Origin: Chloroflexota bacterium
GTDB taxonomy: Bacteria; Chloroflexota; Dehalococcoidia; JACPQK01
Length of the DNA: 15,450 bases
Assembly (NCBI GenBank): GCA_016190535.1
Contig: JACPQK010000051.1
Coordinates: forward strand, 1-15,450
Reading direction: 5' to 3'
Shown piece after piece: positions 7,588-13,939 of this stretch. The translations under genes and the position numbers were made by a program. The notes under the pieces are model-generated. The model was not told the DNA's origin. It saw nothing but the letters and a program-made list of their open reading frames with translations, and did not search any database. Position 1 is the stretch's first letter. Every line of letters starts with the position of its first letter.

Positions 7588-7615
7588 CGGAGGCGGCCAT
7601 CCTTGACCGCCTCCG
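7588..7615. terminator. convergent terminator between phoU and the SnoaL-like gene
   Basis: CGGAGGCGG at 7588-7596 pairs perfectly with CCGCCTCCG at 7607-7615 around a ten-base loop. On the minus strand the stem is followed by CCTTTTC, a fair U-tract, so it works best for the leftward SnoaL-like gene. On the plus strand it would end the pst operon without a U-tract. A second eight-pair stem (7618-7625 with 7642-7649) lies beside it. Confidence 0.65.
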
Positions 7616-7639
7616 AAGGCTGCCTCCCTTTGCCTGGGT

Positions 7640-8101
7640 TCAGGCAGCCCTGACCATAGGGGTAACCTTTGCCAGCTCACTCACCTGAGACAGCAGGCCG
7701 AGCTGGCCGATGAGGGACAGGGAATCGAAGAAGCCCTTGTCCTCAACTATAAACCCCTCCGGATTGAGCCGCAGGAGGCATACCCCCTCCATAGACACCT
7801 TTTTGCCGGTGGGTGGGATAATACCCCAGGGAGCCTCCAGGGGGCCCGTGTTGGTGCCTGTCCAGGCATACTCCACCAGTATGGAGTCCCCGCTCTCGAA
7901 GGTGCGCTGCACCTTACTGCAGAGATCGGGGAAAGCGCGAAAGATGGCCGCCCACTGGTGGCTGAGGGACTCCCGGCCGCGAATAGGCTCCCGCAGGTAG
8001 CCCCCGGTCATTACCGCATAGGGGGCGTAGTTTTCGACCAGGCCCCCCACATCATGGCGGTTGATGGCCTCGTCAACCTTGTATACCAATGCCTCGTGCA
8101 C
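7640..8101 (-). CDS. SnoaL-like / NTF2-fold ester-cyclase family protein
   Basis: The 153-residue product has the pattern of the SnoaL-like polyketide-cyclase branch of the NTF2 superfamily: a cone-shaped fold used either for catalysis or for binding small hydrophobic ligands. Visible family features are a helix with NRHDVGGLVENYAP, GRESLSHQWAAIFRAFPDL, the strand region SILVEYAWTGTNTGPL, PPTGKKVSMEGV and a C-terminal QLGLL. The substrate cannot be read from the sequence. I start at GTG 8101 because GAGGAGG lies five bases upstream. A longer frame begins at ATG 8176, but that codon overlaps the TATAAT -10 element, so it should not be in the mRNA. It converges on phoU and has no obvious link to phosphate uptake. 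Confidence 0.75.
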   Translation of the reverse strand: MHEALVYKVDEAINRHDVGGLVENYAPYAVMTGGYLREPIRGRESLSHQWAAIFRAFPDLCSKVQRTFESGDSILVEYAWTGTNTGPLEAPWGIIPPTGKKVSMEGVCLLRLNPEGFIVEDKGFFDSLSLIGQLGLLSQVSELAKVTPMVRAA

Positions 8102-8174
8102 TTCCTCCTCCTCTCTTGGCCGGGCACCCCAGACCTGCGGAGAGAGCGTGACCCGACCAATACCCCTTCCCTCC

Positions 8175-8192
8175 ATTATACGAATATACGAA
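8175..8192 (-). promoter_or_regulatory. promoter of the SnoaL-like gene with tandem 8-bp repeat
   Basis: On the minus strand TATAAT occupies 8180-8175, placing the transcript start near 8168. It sits in a tandem repeat TTCGTATA-TTCGTATA (8192-8177), which could be an operator or simply AT-rich promoter DNA. No clear -35 hexamer is seen (GAGTGA at the expected distance). Confidence 0.5.
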
Positions 8193-8254
8193 CTGGGTCA
8201 CTCTTCCCCGCAGCAAACCCTAGCAGAGAGGTAGTTTACATTCCCCACGGCAGA

Positions 8255-8283
8255 TTGACTCCGCCTGTAACCGCTGATAGAAT
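8255..8283 (+). promoter_or_regulatory. sigma-70-type promoter for the 88-residue membrane protein
   Basis: TTGACT (8255-8260), 17 bases, then TAGAAT (8278-8283): five of six matches in each hexamer at ideal spacing. Transcription would begin near 8290, leaving a leader of about 150 bases before the first supported ORF at 8443. It is divergent from the SnoaL-like promoter. Confidence 0.65.
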
Positions 8284-8442
8284 TTAGGTTATGTCAGGTA
8301 GAAGAGGGAAGTGGCTCTGGTCATGGTCTTGATGGGGACGTTGCAAATGGAGTTGAGGGGGTTGCTAGCGAGCGATGTCTTCTCTTGCTCCAACAGCAGT
8401 TATCTTATGGCGCCAGCCGCAGGCTGGGGACAGTATCCCTGA

Positions 8443-8709
8443 ATGGAGCTGGTCCTCTATGCAGCGGCTGCGCTGTACGGCGCTTTTGGCCTCCGCTATC
8501 TGGTAAAGTCCCTCTCCTCTTTTGCCCACCTGCTCCGTAGGGGCAGAAGGCACCCGGAGGCGGTGACGGCCAGGCTCGCGGGCGCGCCCGAGTGGGCCAT
8601 CGGCGGCTGCCTGGTGCTCGCTATCGGGGCCGCAGGCCTGACCGCTTTTCTCATGGCCAGCCTCTGGCCCTTGATCCTGATGGTGGACCGCACCATCAAG
8701 TGGGACTGA
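8443..8709 (+). CDS. small two-helix membrane protein, function unknown
   Basis: I do not recognise this 88-residue protein. It has a hydrophobic N-terminal segment (LVLYAAAALYGAFGLRYLV), a basic loop (LLRRGRRHPEAVTARLAG) and a second membrane segment (GGCLVLAIGAAGLTAFLMA), ending with a charged VDRTIKWD. ATG at 8443 is the first possible start because a TGA directly precedes it in frame. The ribosome-binding site is weak (GGGGAC about 12 bases upstream). Support comes from the consensus promoter at 8255-8283 and a hairpin after the gene. It has no visible operon partners. Confidence 0.5.
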   Translation: MELVLYAAAALYGAFGLRYLVKSLSSFAHLLRRGRRHPEAVTARLAGAPEWAIGGCLVLAIGAAGLTAFLMASLWPLILMVDRTIKWD

Positions 8710-8742
8710 CGCTACTAACGCCGAGAGGTGCCTCCGAACAAA

Positions 8743-8775
8743 GCTCAGGGGCAGTTTTGGTGTCTGCCCCTGAGC
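8743..8775. terminator. bidirectional hairpin terminator between two small genes
   Basis: GCTCAGGGGCAG (8743-8754) and CTGCCCCTGAGC (8764-8775) form a perfect 12-bp stem with a nine-base loop, inside a looser outer stem (8724-8730 with 8793-8799). On the minus strand it is followed by TTTGTTC, which suits the leftward 109-residue gene. On the plus strand it ends the 88-residue gene without a U-tract. The remaining bases, 8800-8887, hold nothing I can identify. Confidence 0.7.
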
Positions 8776-8887
8776 AACAGCCAGCCGCTGACCACCTCTA
8801 GGCTCTACTGCCCCCGCAGCCCCCGCCCATCCCCACTGGGAGAGGGGCGACCAGAGCAGATGGCCCTAGCGAGCCCGCGGGCCGTGC

Positions 8888-9217
8888 CTAAGCGCGGGCC
8901 CCCTCGCCCTCGGCCAGCACTCGGAAGAACTCGTCTACCGTGGTGGTTAGCTGGCGCACGAAGACGGTAAAGATGGAGATGACCCGCAGTAGGATAGCGG
9001 ACACTCCCCAGAACACGGATGCGGGCAGCCGCACCCAGGCCCCCCCCGGTATCTCTGTAGGTGCGATGCCCAACTCGCTGCGCTGCGCCAGCCCGGTAAC
9101 GAATCCGTCTACCCGCTCAGCTCCGATGCGGAAAAGCATGGTAAAGATTCGCACCAGGTTGATGACCACCAGGGTGATGTTCGTAGCCAGGTCACCAACA
9201 CGTTCAGCCCACGTCAT
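8888..9217 (-). CDS. small hypothetical protein with two hydrophobic segments
   Basis: I do not recognise this 109-residue protein. Two hydrophobic or amphipathic stretches (NITLVVINLVRIFTMLFRIG and VFWGVSAILLRVISIFTVFV) are joined by a linker, GLAQRSELGIAPTEIPG; the C-terminus is acidic. Both hydrophobic segments carry arginines, so membrane-associated helices or a helical bundle are as likely as true transmembrane helices. I start at ATG 9217, five bases after GGGGAGGAGG. A longer frame starts at 9265 but has no ribosome-binding site. The consensus promoter at 9283-9311 supports expression. Confidence 0.6.
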   Translation of the reverse strand: MTWAERVGDLATNITLVVINLVRIFTMLFRIGAERVDGFVTGLAQRSELGIAPTEIPGGAWVRLPASVFWGVSAILLRVISIFTVFVRQLTTTVDEFFRVLAEGEGARA

Positions 9218-9282
9218 CACATCCTCCTCCCCTCGAGGCTCCCCTACCTCGACCGCCGCAAACATATAGGGGGTATCCTTTT

Positions 9283-9311
9283 ATAGTATCTTCAGATATG
9301 GGGGATGTCAA
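9283..9311 (-). promoter_or_regulatory. strong sigma-70-type promoter, leftward
   Basis: On the minus strand TTGACA (9311-9306), 17 bases, then TACTAT (9288-9283). This is the best promoter match in the window. The transcript would begin near 9276, about 60 bases before the chosen ATG at 9217. Confidence 0.75.
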
Positions 9312-9780
9312 ATTGGCTCCTGGATTCTAAGGGGTCTCTCACCTTTCTGCTACCCCAGACCAACGCAAATGTTACAGTAGCTCCTCGAGGTCGTTTAGCA
9401 AACCCTTTTCAAGCCCCTGAATCCCCACGTCTTGGGGGACTTTTTGAATTTGGGGGATACCCGGGCACCCTCTGGGTGGGCGTTTTCAATCTCCACCCAC
9501 TTCCACCCTTAAGAGCGTAGAACCCGCCCACCCCAAAACAGCATGGGTGAATTACGTTAATTGTCACCCTGAGAGTTTGTGAGGAAATTTGTTTTGGGCC
9601 TCACCCAGAGAACCGAGCCAGATCCGAAATCATGCCTGCCCACAGGCCCAATCGAGAAAAACTCGCAGGCTCTCAGCATGGCACGTGGCGGGGGCTTTTC
9701 CCCCGTTAGGTGAAGCTGCGCTAGCCGAATCGCTGATCTTGGGCCCAGCCCAAACGGTGAGTTGAGCTTCAAGAAGCTCA
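9312..9780. repeat. gene-free stretch of degenerate palindromic repeats
   Basis: No gene is supported here. Visible structures are: a CCCC..TTGGGGGAC..GAATTTGGGGG block (9415-9460), like C/G-rich repeats common in Chloroflexota and cyanobacterial intergenic DNA; TGGGTGG/CCACCCA (9473-9499); CCCAAAACA/TGTTTTGGG (9532-9540 with 9590-9598) enclosing GGGTGA/TCACCC; the hairpin CGGGGG-CTTTT-CCCCCG (9689-9705); and GAGCTTC-AA-GAAGCTC (9764-9779). Open frames that cross these structures are not convincing. Confidence 0.55.
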
Positions 9781-9807
9781 CCCACGGGGTGGGTGCCCGG
9801 GCTTGTT

Positions 9808-9917
9808 TGTCATTGCGAGGCACGAAGTGCCGAAGCAACCTCTATCCCAACCCCCGCCGGCCTGGAGATTGCTTCGCAGGAGTTTACCCTGAGGCCGCCG
9901 AAGGGCTCGCAATGACA
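9808..9917. mobile_element. MITE-like palindromic element with TGTCATTGCGAG ends
   Basis: TGTCATTGCGAG (9808-9819) is the exact reverse complement of CTCGCAATGACA (9906-9917). Inside, GAAGCAACCTC (9832-9842) and GAGATTGCTTC (9865-9875) are inverted with one mismatch. This nested layout matches a widespread class of small intergenic elements seen in many bacterial genomes as GTCATTGCGAG...GAAGCAATCTC. It has no coding capacity. It lies upstream of the RAM-domain gene, so an apparent longer reading frame for that gene running through it is spurious. Confidence 0.65.
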
Positions 9918-9983
9918 GGCAAGAATTCCTATCCACAGATTACGGGCCCGCTACGGGGCTGGTGCTCTCGCATGCAGTTAGAT

Positions 9984-10026
9984 TATGATATGGGGAAATG
10001 TCGCCTGTGCCGGTGGTGGCACAGGC
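9984..10026 (+). promoter_or_regulatory. possible -10 and leader hairpin before the RAM-domain/proS pair
   Basis: TATGAT at 9984-9989 is a fair -10 element without a clear -35. GCCTGTGCC (10003-10011) pairs perfectly with GGCACAGGC (10018-10026) around GGTGGT and would lie just after the predicted transcript start. It could be an RNA-stability or regulatory hairpin. It lacks the features expected of a T-box. Confidence 0.3.
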
Positions 10027-10055
10027 TCGGAAGATGGTGGCGGGAGGAGCCTATT

Positions 10056-10289
10056 TTGCAGGCAATTGTACTGATCGACGTGCCGGCCAAACAGTCCGGG
10101 CCGGTGGTCCGCTGGCTTCGGGCCGTGCGCGGGGTGGCGGCCGCATGGGCCGTATATGGGGAACACGATATTGTGGCCCGGGTCCAGGTAGCTGATGTCC
10201 AGGCCCTGGACAAGCTAATCATGGAGGAGATCCAGAAACACCCCGAGGTCAAAACTACCCGGACCTACATTGTTGTCGAGTCCCTGTAG
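10056..10289 (+). CDS. stand-alone Lrp/AsnC-type RAM ligand-binding domain protein
   Basis: The 77-residue product matches the effector-binding half (RAM domain, alpha-beta sandwich) of Lrp/AsnC regulators but has no helix-turn-helix. Typical features are an opening strand AIVLIDVPAK, then VVRWLRAVRGVAAAWAVYGEHDIVA, here cut into IVARVQVADVQALDKLI, and an ending TTRTYIVVESL. Such stand-alone domains form oligomers that bind amino acids or related small molecules. I start at TTG 10056, six bases after GGGAGGAG; an upstream in-frame ATG at 9972 lacks a good ribosome-binding site and would add an unusual Trp/Arg-rich tail. One base separates its stop from proS, so the two are probably co-translated. 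The ligand is unknown; proline or another amino acid is only a guess from context. Confidence 0.75.
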   Translation: MQAIVLIDVPAKQSGPVVRWLRAVRGVAAAWAVYGEHDIVARVQVADVQALDKLIMEEIQKHPEVKTTRTYIVVESL

Positions 10290-10290
10290 T

Positions 10291-12060
10291 ATGAGGATAT
10301 CTCAGCTCCTGGGGCGCACTCTCCGCCAGGAACCGGCGGAGGTGGAGACGCCCAGCCATCGCCTGATGATGAAAGCCAGCCTCATCGCCCCCTTGTCTGC
10401 GGGAGTGTACAGCTATCTGCCCCTGGGCTGGCGGGCGCTACGTAAGATCGAGCAGGTTATCCGGGAGGAGATGGACGCTGCCGGCGGCCAGGAGGTCATG
10501 ATGCCCGTGCTCCAGCCCATCGAGCTCTGGGAGGAGACCGACCGCCGCCGCGCCTTTGGCCCTACCCTGTTCACCACCACCGACCGCAAGGAACGCGTGC
10601 TCTGCCTGGGCCCCACCCATGAGGAGGTGGTCACCCTCTTGGTACGCCGCCACGTGCAGAGCTACCGGGACCTCCCCCTCCGCCTCTACCAGATCCAGAC
10701 CAAGTTCCGGGACGAGCCCCGCCCCCGGGGTGGCCTGATGAGGACTCGGGAGTTCACCATGAAGGACCTCTACAGCTTCGATGCCGGCGAGGACGGGCTG
10801 GAGGCAAGCTATCAGGCCATGATGGCCGCCTACTACCGTATCTTCCAGCGCTGCGGGCTCCAGGCCATCGCCGTGGAGGCGGATAGCGGTGCCATCGGCG
10901 GCAAGGACTCCCACGAGTTCATGGTGGTAGCGGAGAGCGGGGAGAACGACATTATTTTCTGTACCAGTGGCGACTACGCCGCCAACGTGGAGCGGGCCCA
11001 GAGCGTAAAGCCTCCCATACCCCTGGAGTCCCCCTTGCCCCTGGAGCACATCTCCACTCCCGGCGTCAAGACCATTGAGGACTTAGCCCATTTCCTGGGC
11101 ATACCTCAGAGCCGTACTCTGAAGGCTGTCTTCTACATGGCCGATGCTAGCCTGGTCTTCGTGGTCATCCGGGGCGACCTGGAGGTCAACGAGGTCAAGC
11201 TGAAGAACGCCCTGCACTGCTTCGAGCTGCGCCTGGCCGACGATGAGGAGGTGGCCCAGGCAGGCCTGGTAGCCGGCTGGGCCTCCCCTGTCGGCCTTAA
11301 GGGCGTGCGTGCCATTGCCGATGACTCTATCCTGCTGGGCAGCAACTTTGTGGCAGGGGGTAACAGCCCTGATACCCATCTACGCAACGCCAACTACCCG
11401 CGGGACTTCTCCGTGGAGCAGGTCCTGGACATCGCCACCGCCCAGCCCGGCCACGCCTGCCCTCGCTGCGGCAGCGGGCTACGCCAGACCCGGGGCATTG
11501 AGGTGGGGCATGTCTTCAAGCTAGGCACCTTCTTCAGCCAGCGCCTGGGAGCCACCTACCTGGACCGGGAGGGTACTCAGCGCCCTATCATCATGGGCTG
11601 CTACGGCATTGGCGTAGGACGGCTCCTGGCCGCGGCCATCGAGGCCCACCACGATGACAAAGGGATCATCTGGCCGGTAAGTATAGCCCCCTACCACATA
11701 TACCTGTGCCCCCTCAACCTGGACCAGGCCCCGGTGCGGGAGGCGGCGGAGTCCCTCTACCAGGAGTTGACCCAGAGGGGCTTTGAGGTCCTCTACGACG
11801 ACCGGACGGATTCCCCCGGCATCAAGTTCAACGACGCCGACCTGCTGGGTATGCCCCTGCGCCTCACCGTCAGCCCCCGCACCCTGCGGGAGGGTGTGGT
11901 GGAGGTCCAGTCCCGCCAGGACGGGCGGCGGGACTACATCCCCCGGGAGAATGTAGTCCGCCTGTTGGGGGTTCGGCTTCGCGCTCTAGCGCGCAAGACA
12001 ACGGGGCAGGGGAACGCGCCCAGGTTCGGAATCCTTTCCGCACCCTCCAAGACCCGCTGA
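10291..12060 (+). CDS. proS: prolyl-tRNA synthetase, bacterial type with INS editing domain
   Basis: This enzyme charges tRNA-Pro with proline in the cytoplasm. The 589-residue product has the class II synthetase core: motif 1 region about residues 38-76, the PTHEE loop (108-112), motif 2 FRDEPRPRGGLMRTREFTMKD, starting at F139, and motif 3 GCYGIGVGR (436-444). Between motifs 2 and 3 is the roughly 180-residue INS domain that clears mischarged alanine, so this is the long bacterial ProRS form. CPRCGSGL and GIEVGHVFKLGTFFS precede motif 3 as usual. The anticodon-binding domain begins near residue 470. The C-terminus has a short basic tail (RKTTGQGNAPRF). ATG 10291 follows the RAM gene by one base and has almost no ribosome-binding site, so it probably depends on translational coupling. 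Confidence 0.95.
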   Translation: MRISQLLGRTLRQEPAEVETPSHRLMMKASLIAPLSAGVYSYLPLGWRALRKIEQVIREEMDAAGGQEVMMPVLQPIELWEETDRRRAFGPTLFTTTDRKERVLCLGPTHEEVVTLLVRRHVQSYRDLPLRLYQIQTKFRDEPRPRGGLMRTREFTMKDLYSFDAGEDGLEASYQAMMAAYYRIFQRCGLQAIAVEADSGAIGGKDSHEFMVVAESGENDIIFCTSGDYAANVERAQSVKPPIPLESPLPLEHISTPGVKTIEDLAHFLGIPQSRTLKAVFYMADASLVFVVIRGDLEVNEVKLKNALHCFELRLADDEEVAQAGLVAGWASPVGLKGVRAIADDSILLGSNFVAGGNSPDTHLRNANYPRDFSVEQVLDIATAQPGHACPRCGSGLRQTRGIEVGHVFKLGTFFSQRLGATYLDREGTQRPIIMGCYGIGVGRLLAAAIEAHHDDKGIIWPVSIAPYHIYLCPLNLDQAPVREAAESLYQELTQRGFEVLYDDRTDSPGIKFNDADLLGMPLRLTVSPRTLREGVVEVQSRQDGRRDYIPRENVVRLLGVRLRALARKTTGQGNAPRFGILSAPSKTR

Positions 12061-12075
12061 GCGGGCTACGGCTGA

Positions 12076-12088
12076 CGTATAATATACG
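12076..12088 (+). promoter_or_regulatory. -10 element within a CGTATA-A-TATACG palindrome, MFS gene
   Basis: TATAAT (12078-12083) lies inside a perfect 13-base palindrome centred on A. Transcription would begin near 12090, two bases from the GTG start. The palindrome may be an operator or a by-product of the AT-rich -10. No good -35 is seen (CGCTGA at the expected place). Confidence 0.5.
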
Positions 12089-12091
12089 CCT

Positions 12092-13387
12092 GTGGCTGTC
12101 TCCAGTCCCCGCAAGGTCCCGGCCCAGTCCAGGCTGCATTACGCCTGGGTCATCCTGGCGGCCGCGGCCGTCCTCAGCATAGCCAGCCGGGCAGACTCTG
12201 CCTCCTTTGCCGTCTTTGTGGACCCCCTGGTCAAGCTCCACGGCTGGAGCCGGGGACAGGTCTCCCTGGCCTATTCCCTGGCCTTCCTGGGCGGCATACC
12301 GGCGGTGCTGGTGGTGGGCTGGCTGGGTGATCGCTATGGGGCCAGGCGACCCCTGGTGGCCGCTGCCCTGGTCATGGCTTTGGGCACAGTGCTCATGGGC
12401 ACTATAGCCCACCTCTGGCAGCTCTACCTCTTCTATGGCCTCTTGGTGGGCTCCCTGGGCAATGCGTCCTTCGTAGTCCTCCTCCCGGTGACCATTACCC
12501 GTTGGTTCCACCGCCGGGCGGGCCTGGCCATAGCCATCTACTGGGCGTCGGTAGGGATGGGGCCGGTGGTCTTTGCCCCCGTCTTCCGCTGGCTCATTGA
12601 GAGCCAGGGCTGGCGCTGGACCTTTGTCACTATGGGGCTGGTCTTGGGTGCTGCGCTCTTCTTCTGCTCTCTGCTCATCCGGGGGAGACCCCGGGAGAAA
12701 GGGATGACCGCCTACGGCGCCGATAACAGCCCGAATACCCCTCCCGGCCAGGAAGCGCTGGGCCTGGCCCAGGGCCTGCGCACCGTGATGGCCCGGCCCT
12801 CGGTATGGCACCTCACCACCATCCACCACCTGGGCTGCGTGGGGCACGCCGTTATTCTGGCCCATGTGGTGTCCATGGCCACCTATCAGGGGGTATCTGG
12901 AGTGGCAGCGGCCGGGGTGATCAGCGTCATCGCCGGCACCTCCGTATTCAGCCGATTCCTCTTCTCCCTGCTCACCGAGCGGCTGGGCGCCCGCCGCCTG
13001 CTGGCCACAGCCCTCATACTGCAGAGCACCCCCATTCTGCTTCTGCTCTGGGCACGGGAACCCTGGGCCTTCTATCTCTTTGCCGTGGCCTTCGGCCTGG
13101 GGTATGGGGGAGAGATGGTGGGGTTCCCCATCATCAACCGGCAGCTCTACGGTCCAGAGGCCCCTCTGAGCTCCATCTATTCTTTCCAGACCTTGGGCGC
13201 CATGCTGGGCATGGCCCTGGGAGGATGGCTTGGGGGTGCGCTATTCGACCTCAGCGGGGCCTACCGCTGGTCCATCCTGCTGGCGGCAGGGGTCGGGCTG
13301 CTGGCCATGCCCTCTGTCCTCTCCCTGCCTCGACAGCGGGAGGCTGCCTTCCCGCCTGGGCGGGTAGTGGCCACAGCCCCTCAGTAG
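12092..13387 (+). CDS. MFS transporter, monocarboxylate/oxalate-formate type
   Basis: This 431-residue integral membrane protein has the 12-helix layout of the major facilitator superfamily, with a central cytoplasmic loop around GRPREKGMTAYGADNSPNTP. The first loop reads DPLVKLHGWSRGQVSLAYS and the loop between helices 2 and 3 has GWLGDRYGARRPL, the MFS signature. GWSRGQ-type sequences are common in the monocarboxylate/oxalate-formate branch, so an organic-acid substrate is plausible but not shown. The start is GTG 12092: no ribosome-binding site precedes it and a TATAAT lies nine bases upstream, which points to a leaderless mRNA. It follows proS by 31 bases but has its own promoter. The C-terminus is complete. 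Confidence 0.85.
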   Translation: MAVSSPRKVPAQSRLHYAWVILAAAAVLSIASRADSASFAVFVDPLVKLHGWSRGQVSLAYSLAFLGGIPAVLVVGWLGDRYGARRPLVAAALVMALGTVLMGTIAHLWQLYLFYGLLVGSLGNASFVVLLPVTITRWFHRRAGLAIAIYWASVGMGPVVFAPVFRWLIESQGWRWTFVTMGLVLGAALFFCSLLIRGRPREKGMTAYGADNSPNTPPGQEALGLAQGLRTVMARPSVWHLTTIHHLGCVGHAVILAHVVSMATYQGVSGVAAAGVISVIAGTSVFSRFLFSLLTERLGARRLLATALILQSTPILLLLWAREPWAFYLFAVAFGLGYGGEMVGFPIINRQLYGPEAPLSSIYSFQTLGAMLGMALGGWLGGALFDLSGAYRWSILLAAGVGLLAMPSVLSLPRQREAAFPPGRVVATAPQ

Positions 13388-13406
13388 CGGGGTTGTTCAG
13401 GAACGC

Positions 13407-13453
13407 CCCCCGGCTGAATCATGGGGCCTAAAGCCCCGGCTTATGGCCATCAA
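13407..13453 (+). repeat. dispersed palindromic repeat, copy 2
   Basis: The segment starts CCCCCGGCTGAA, has GGGGCCTAAAGCCCC in the middle and ends CCCCGGCTTATGG-C-CATCAA. Both outer blocks match copy 1 (61-122, opposite strand) almost exactly; the middle is about 15 bases shorter. GGGGC-CTAAA-GCCCC can fold as a hairpin. It lies between the MFS stop and the split surface-protein gene and may have been part of the rearrangement that removed the start of that gene. Confidence 0.6.
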
Positions 13454-13460
13454 GTAAATA

Positions 13461-13916
13461 ATGTGCCTCATGTTGGGTGAGGCCTTCCCCCTCTCTCAAG
13501 AGGGGGAAGGGGTTGTTGGTATCGTTATCCCTAACCCCCATGACGCACCCACGGCGCAAGGCACGGCCTACTACGGCCTGCTGCCCCTGGCCGGCAAGAA
13601 TAAGATTGGTGTAATGGTGGACGTAGTTTCTCTTCGCGACGACCGACCGGTGGGAACCGCCTATTATGGCAACACGGCCGACGGGAACCTCTCCAGCGTC
13701 AAGCAGAGCAACTTCGACGGCTACGCCAGTTCGGGGCCAATGACAGTAAGATTGGATTACGAGGATGGGCCTGCGCCCCTCACCATTGCCATCTCGTTGA
13801 ATTACTCCGTGGCAGCACGTGCTGTTCCTGCTACCCCCCCCCTCCTCCAGGCGGTACAGCGCCCACGCCAGCACCAGTCCCTACACCCACGGTCTCCCCA
13901 GCCTCTATTAGCATAA
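13461..13916 (+). CDS. N-terminal part of a split surface protein (5'-truncated, frameshifted)
   Basis: Reading from 13461 gives 151 residues, but only the stretch from about GTAYYGLLPLAG (13558) to SVAARAVPATPP (13841) looks like genuine protein. That part has a beta-rich character with GTAYYG occurring twice. The first 30 or so residues are read through a hairpin repeat, and there is no ribosome-binding site and no signal peptide, so the true 5' end seems lost. After the C9 tract this frame degenerates (LLQAVQRPRQHQ) and stops, while the -1 frame continues with a normal Pro/Thr linker into the next entry. A minus-strand frame over the same bases has no domain I recognise. It is probably one half of a decayed or phase-variable gene. 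Confidence 0.5.
   Translation: MCLMLGEAFPLSQEGEGVVGIVIPNPHDAPTAQGTAYYGLLPLAGKNKIGVMVDVVSLRDDRPVGTAYYGNTADGNLSSVKQSNFDGYASSGPMTVRLDYEDGPAPLTIAISLNYSVAARAVPATPPLLQAVQRPRQHQSLHPRSPQPLLA
13483..13510 (+). terminator. 12-bp hairpin, possible terminator or dispersed repeat
   Basis: CCTTCCCCCTCT (13483-13494) and AGAGGGGGAAGG (13499-13510) form a perfect stem around CTCA. No U-tract follows. It resembles the C/T-then-G/A hairpins found as dispersed intergenic repeats, including the 42-bp palindrome at 2794-2835 in style though not in exact sequence. It may end the MFS transcript. It lies inside the first codons of the following frame, which suggests those codons are not original coding sequence. 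Confidence 0.5.
13834..13842 (+). repeat. nine-C homopolymer at the frame junction
   Basis: Nine C residues lie exactly where the reading frame must change. With ten C (or seven) the upstream half, ending AVPATPP, would run without interruption into PPPPGGTAPTPAPVPTP and on into the C-terminal half. Such tracts gain or lose bases by polymerase slippage, which underlies phase variation in surface genes, and they also attract sequencing errors. Confidence 0.8.
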
Positions 13917-13939
13917 ACGCTTATCTCCATTCGCAGACT

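Noticed and set aside
6194..7600. 468-residue open frame on the minus strand opposite pstB and phoU
   Set aside because: It is a high-GC shadow of two certain genes, with low-complexity composition and no domain; it also runs through the terminator hairpin.
8102..8176. N-terminal extension of the SnoaL-like protein from ATG 8176
   Set aside because: The codon overlaps the TATAAT element, and a GTG at 8101 has a strong ribosome-binding site.
8291..8332. 13-codon frame right at the predicted transcript start before the 88-residue gene
   Set aside because: No ribosome-binding site and no sign of conservation that can be seen; leaderless translation is possible but unsupported.
9305..9520. 71-residue plus-strand frame
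   Set aside because: It spans a promoter for the opposite strand and several palindromic repeats.
10003..10026. T-box or other amino-acid riboswitch before proS
   Set aside because: Only a single 9-bp hairpin is visible, with no T-box sequence, specifier loop or antiterminator.
9762..10055. Upstream extension of the RAM-domain protein
   Set aside because: It reads through the MITE-like element and a leader hairpin; the RAM fold begins at the TTG at 10056 with GGGAGGAG upstream.
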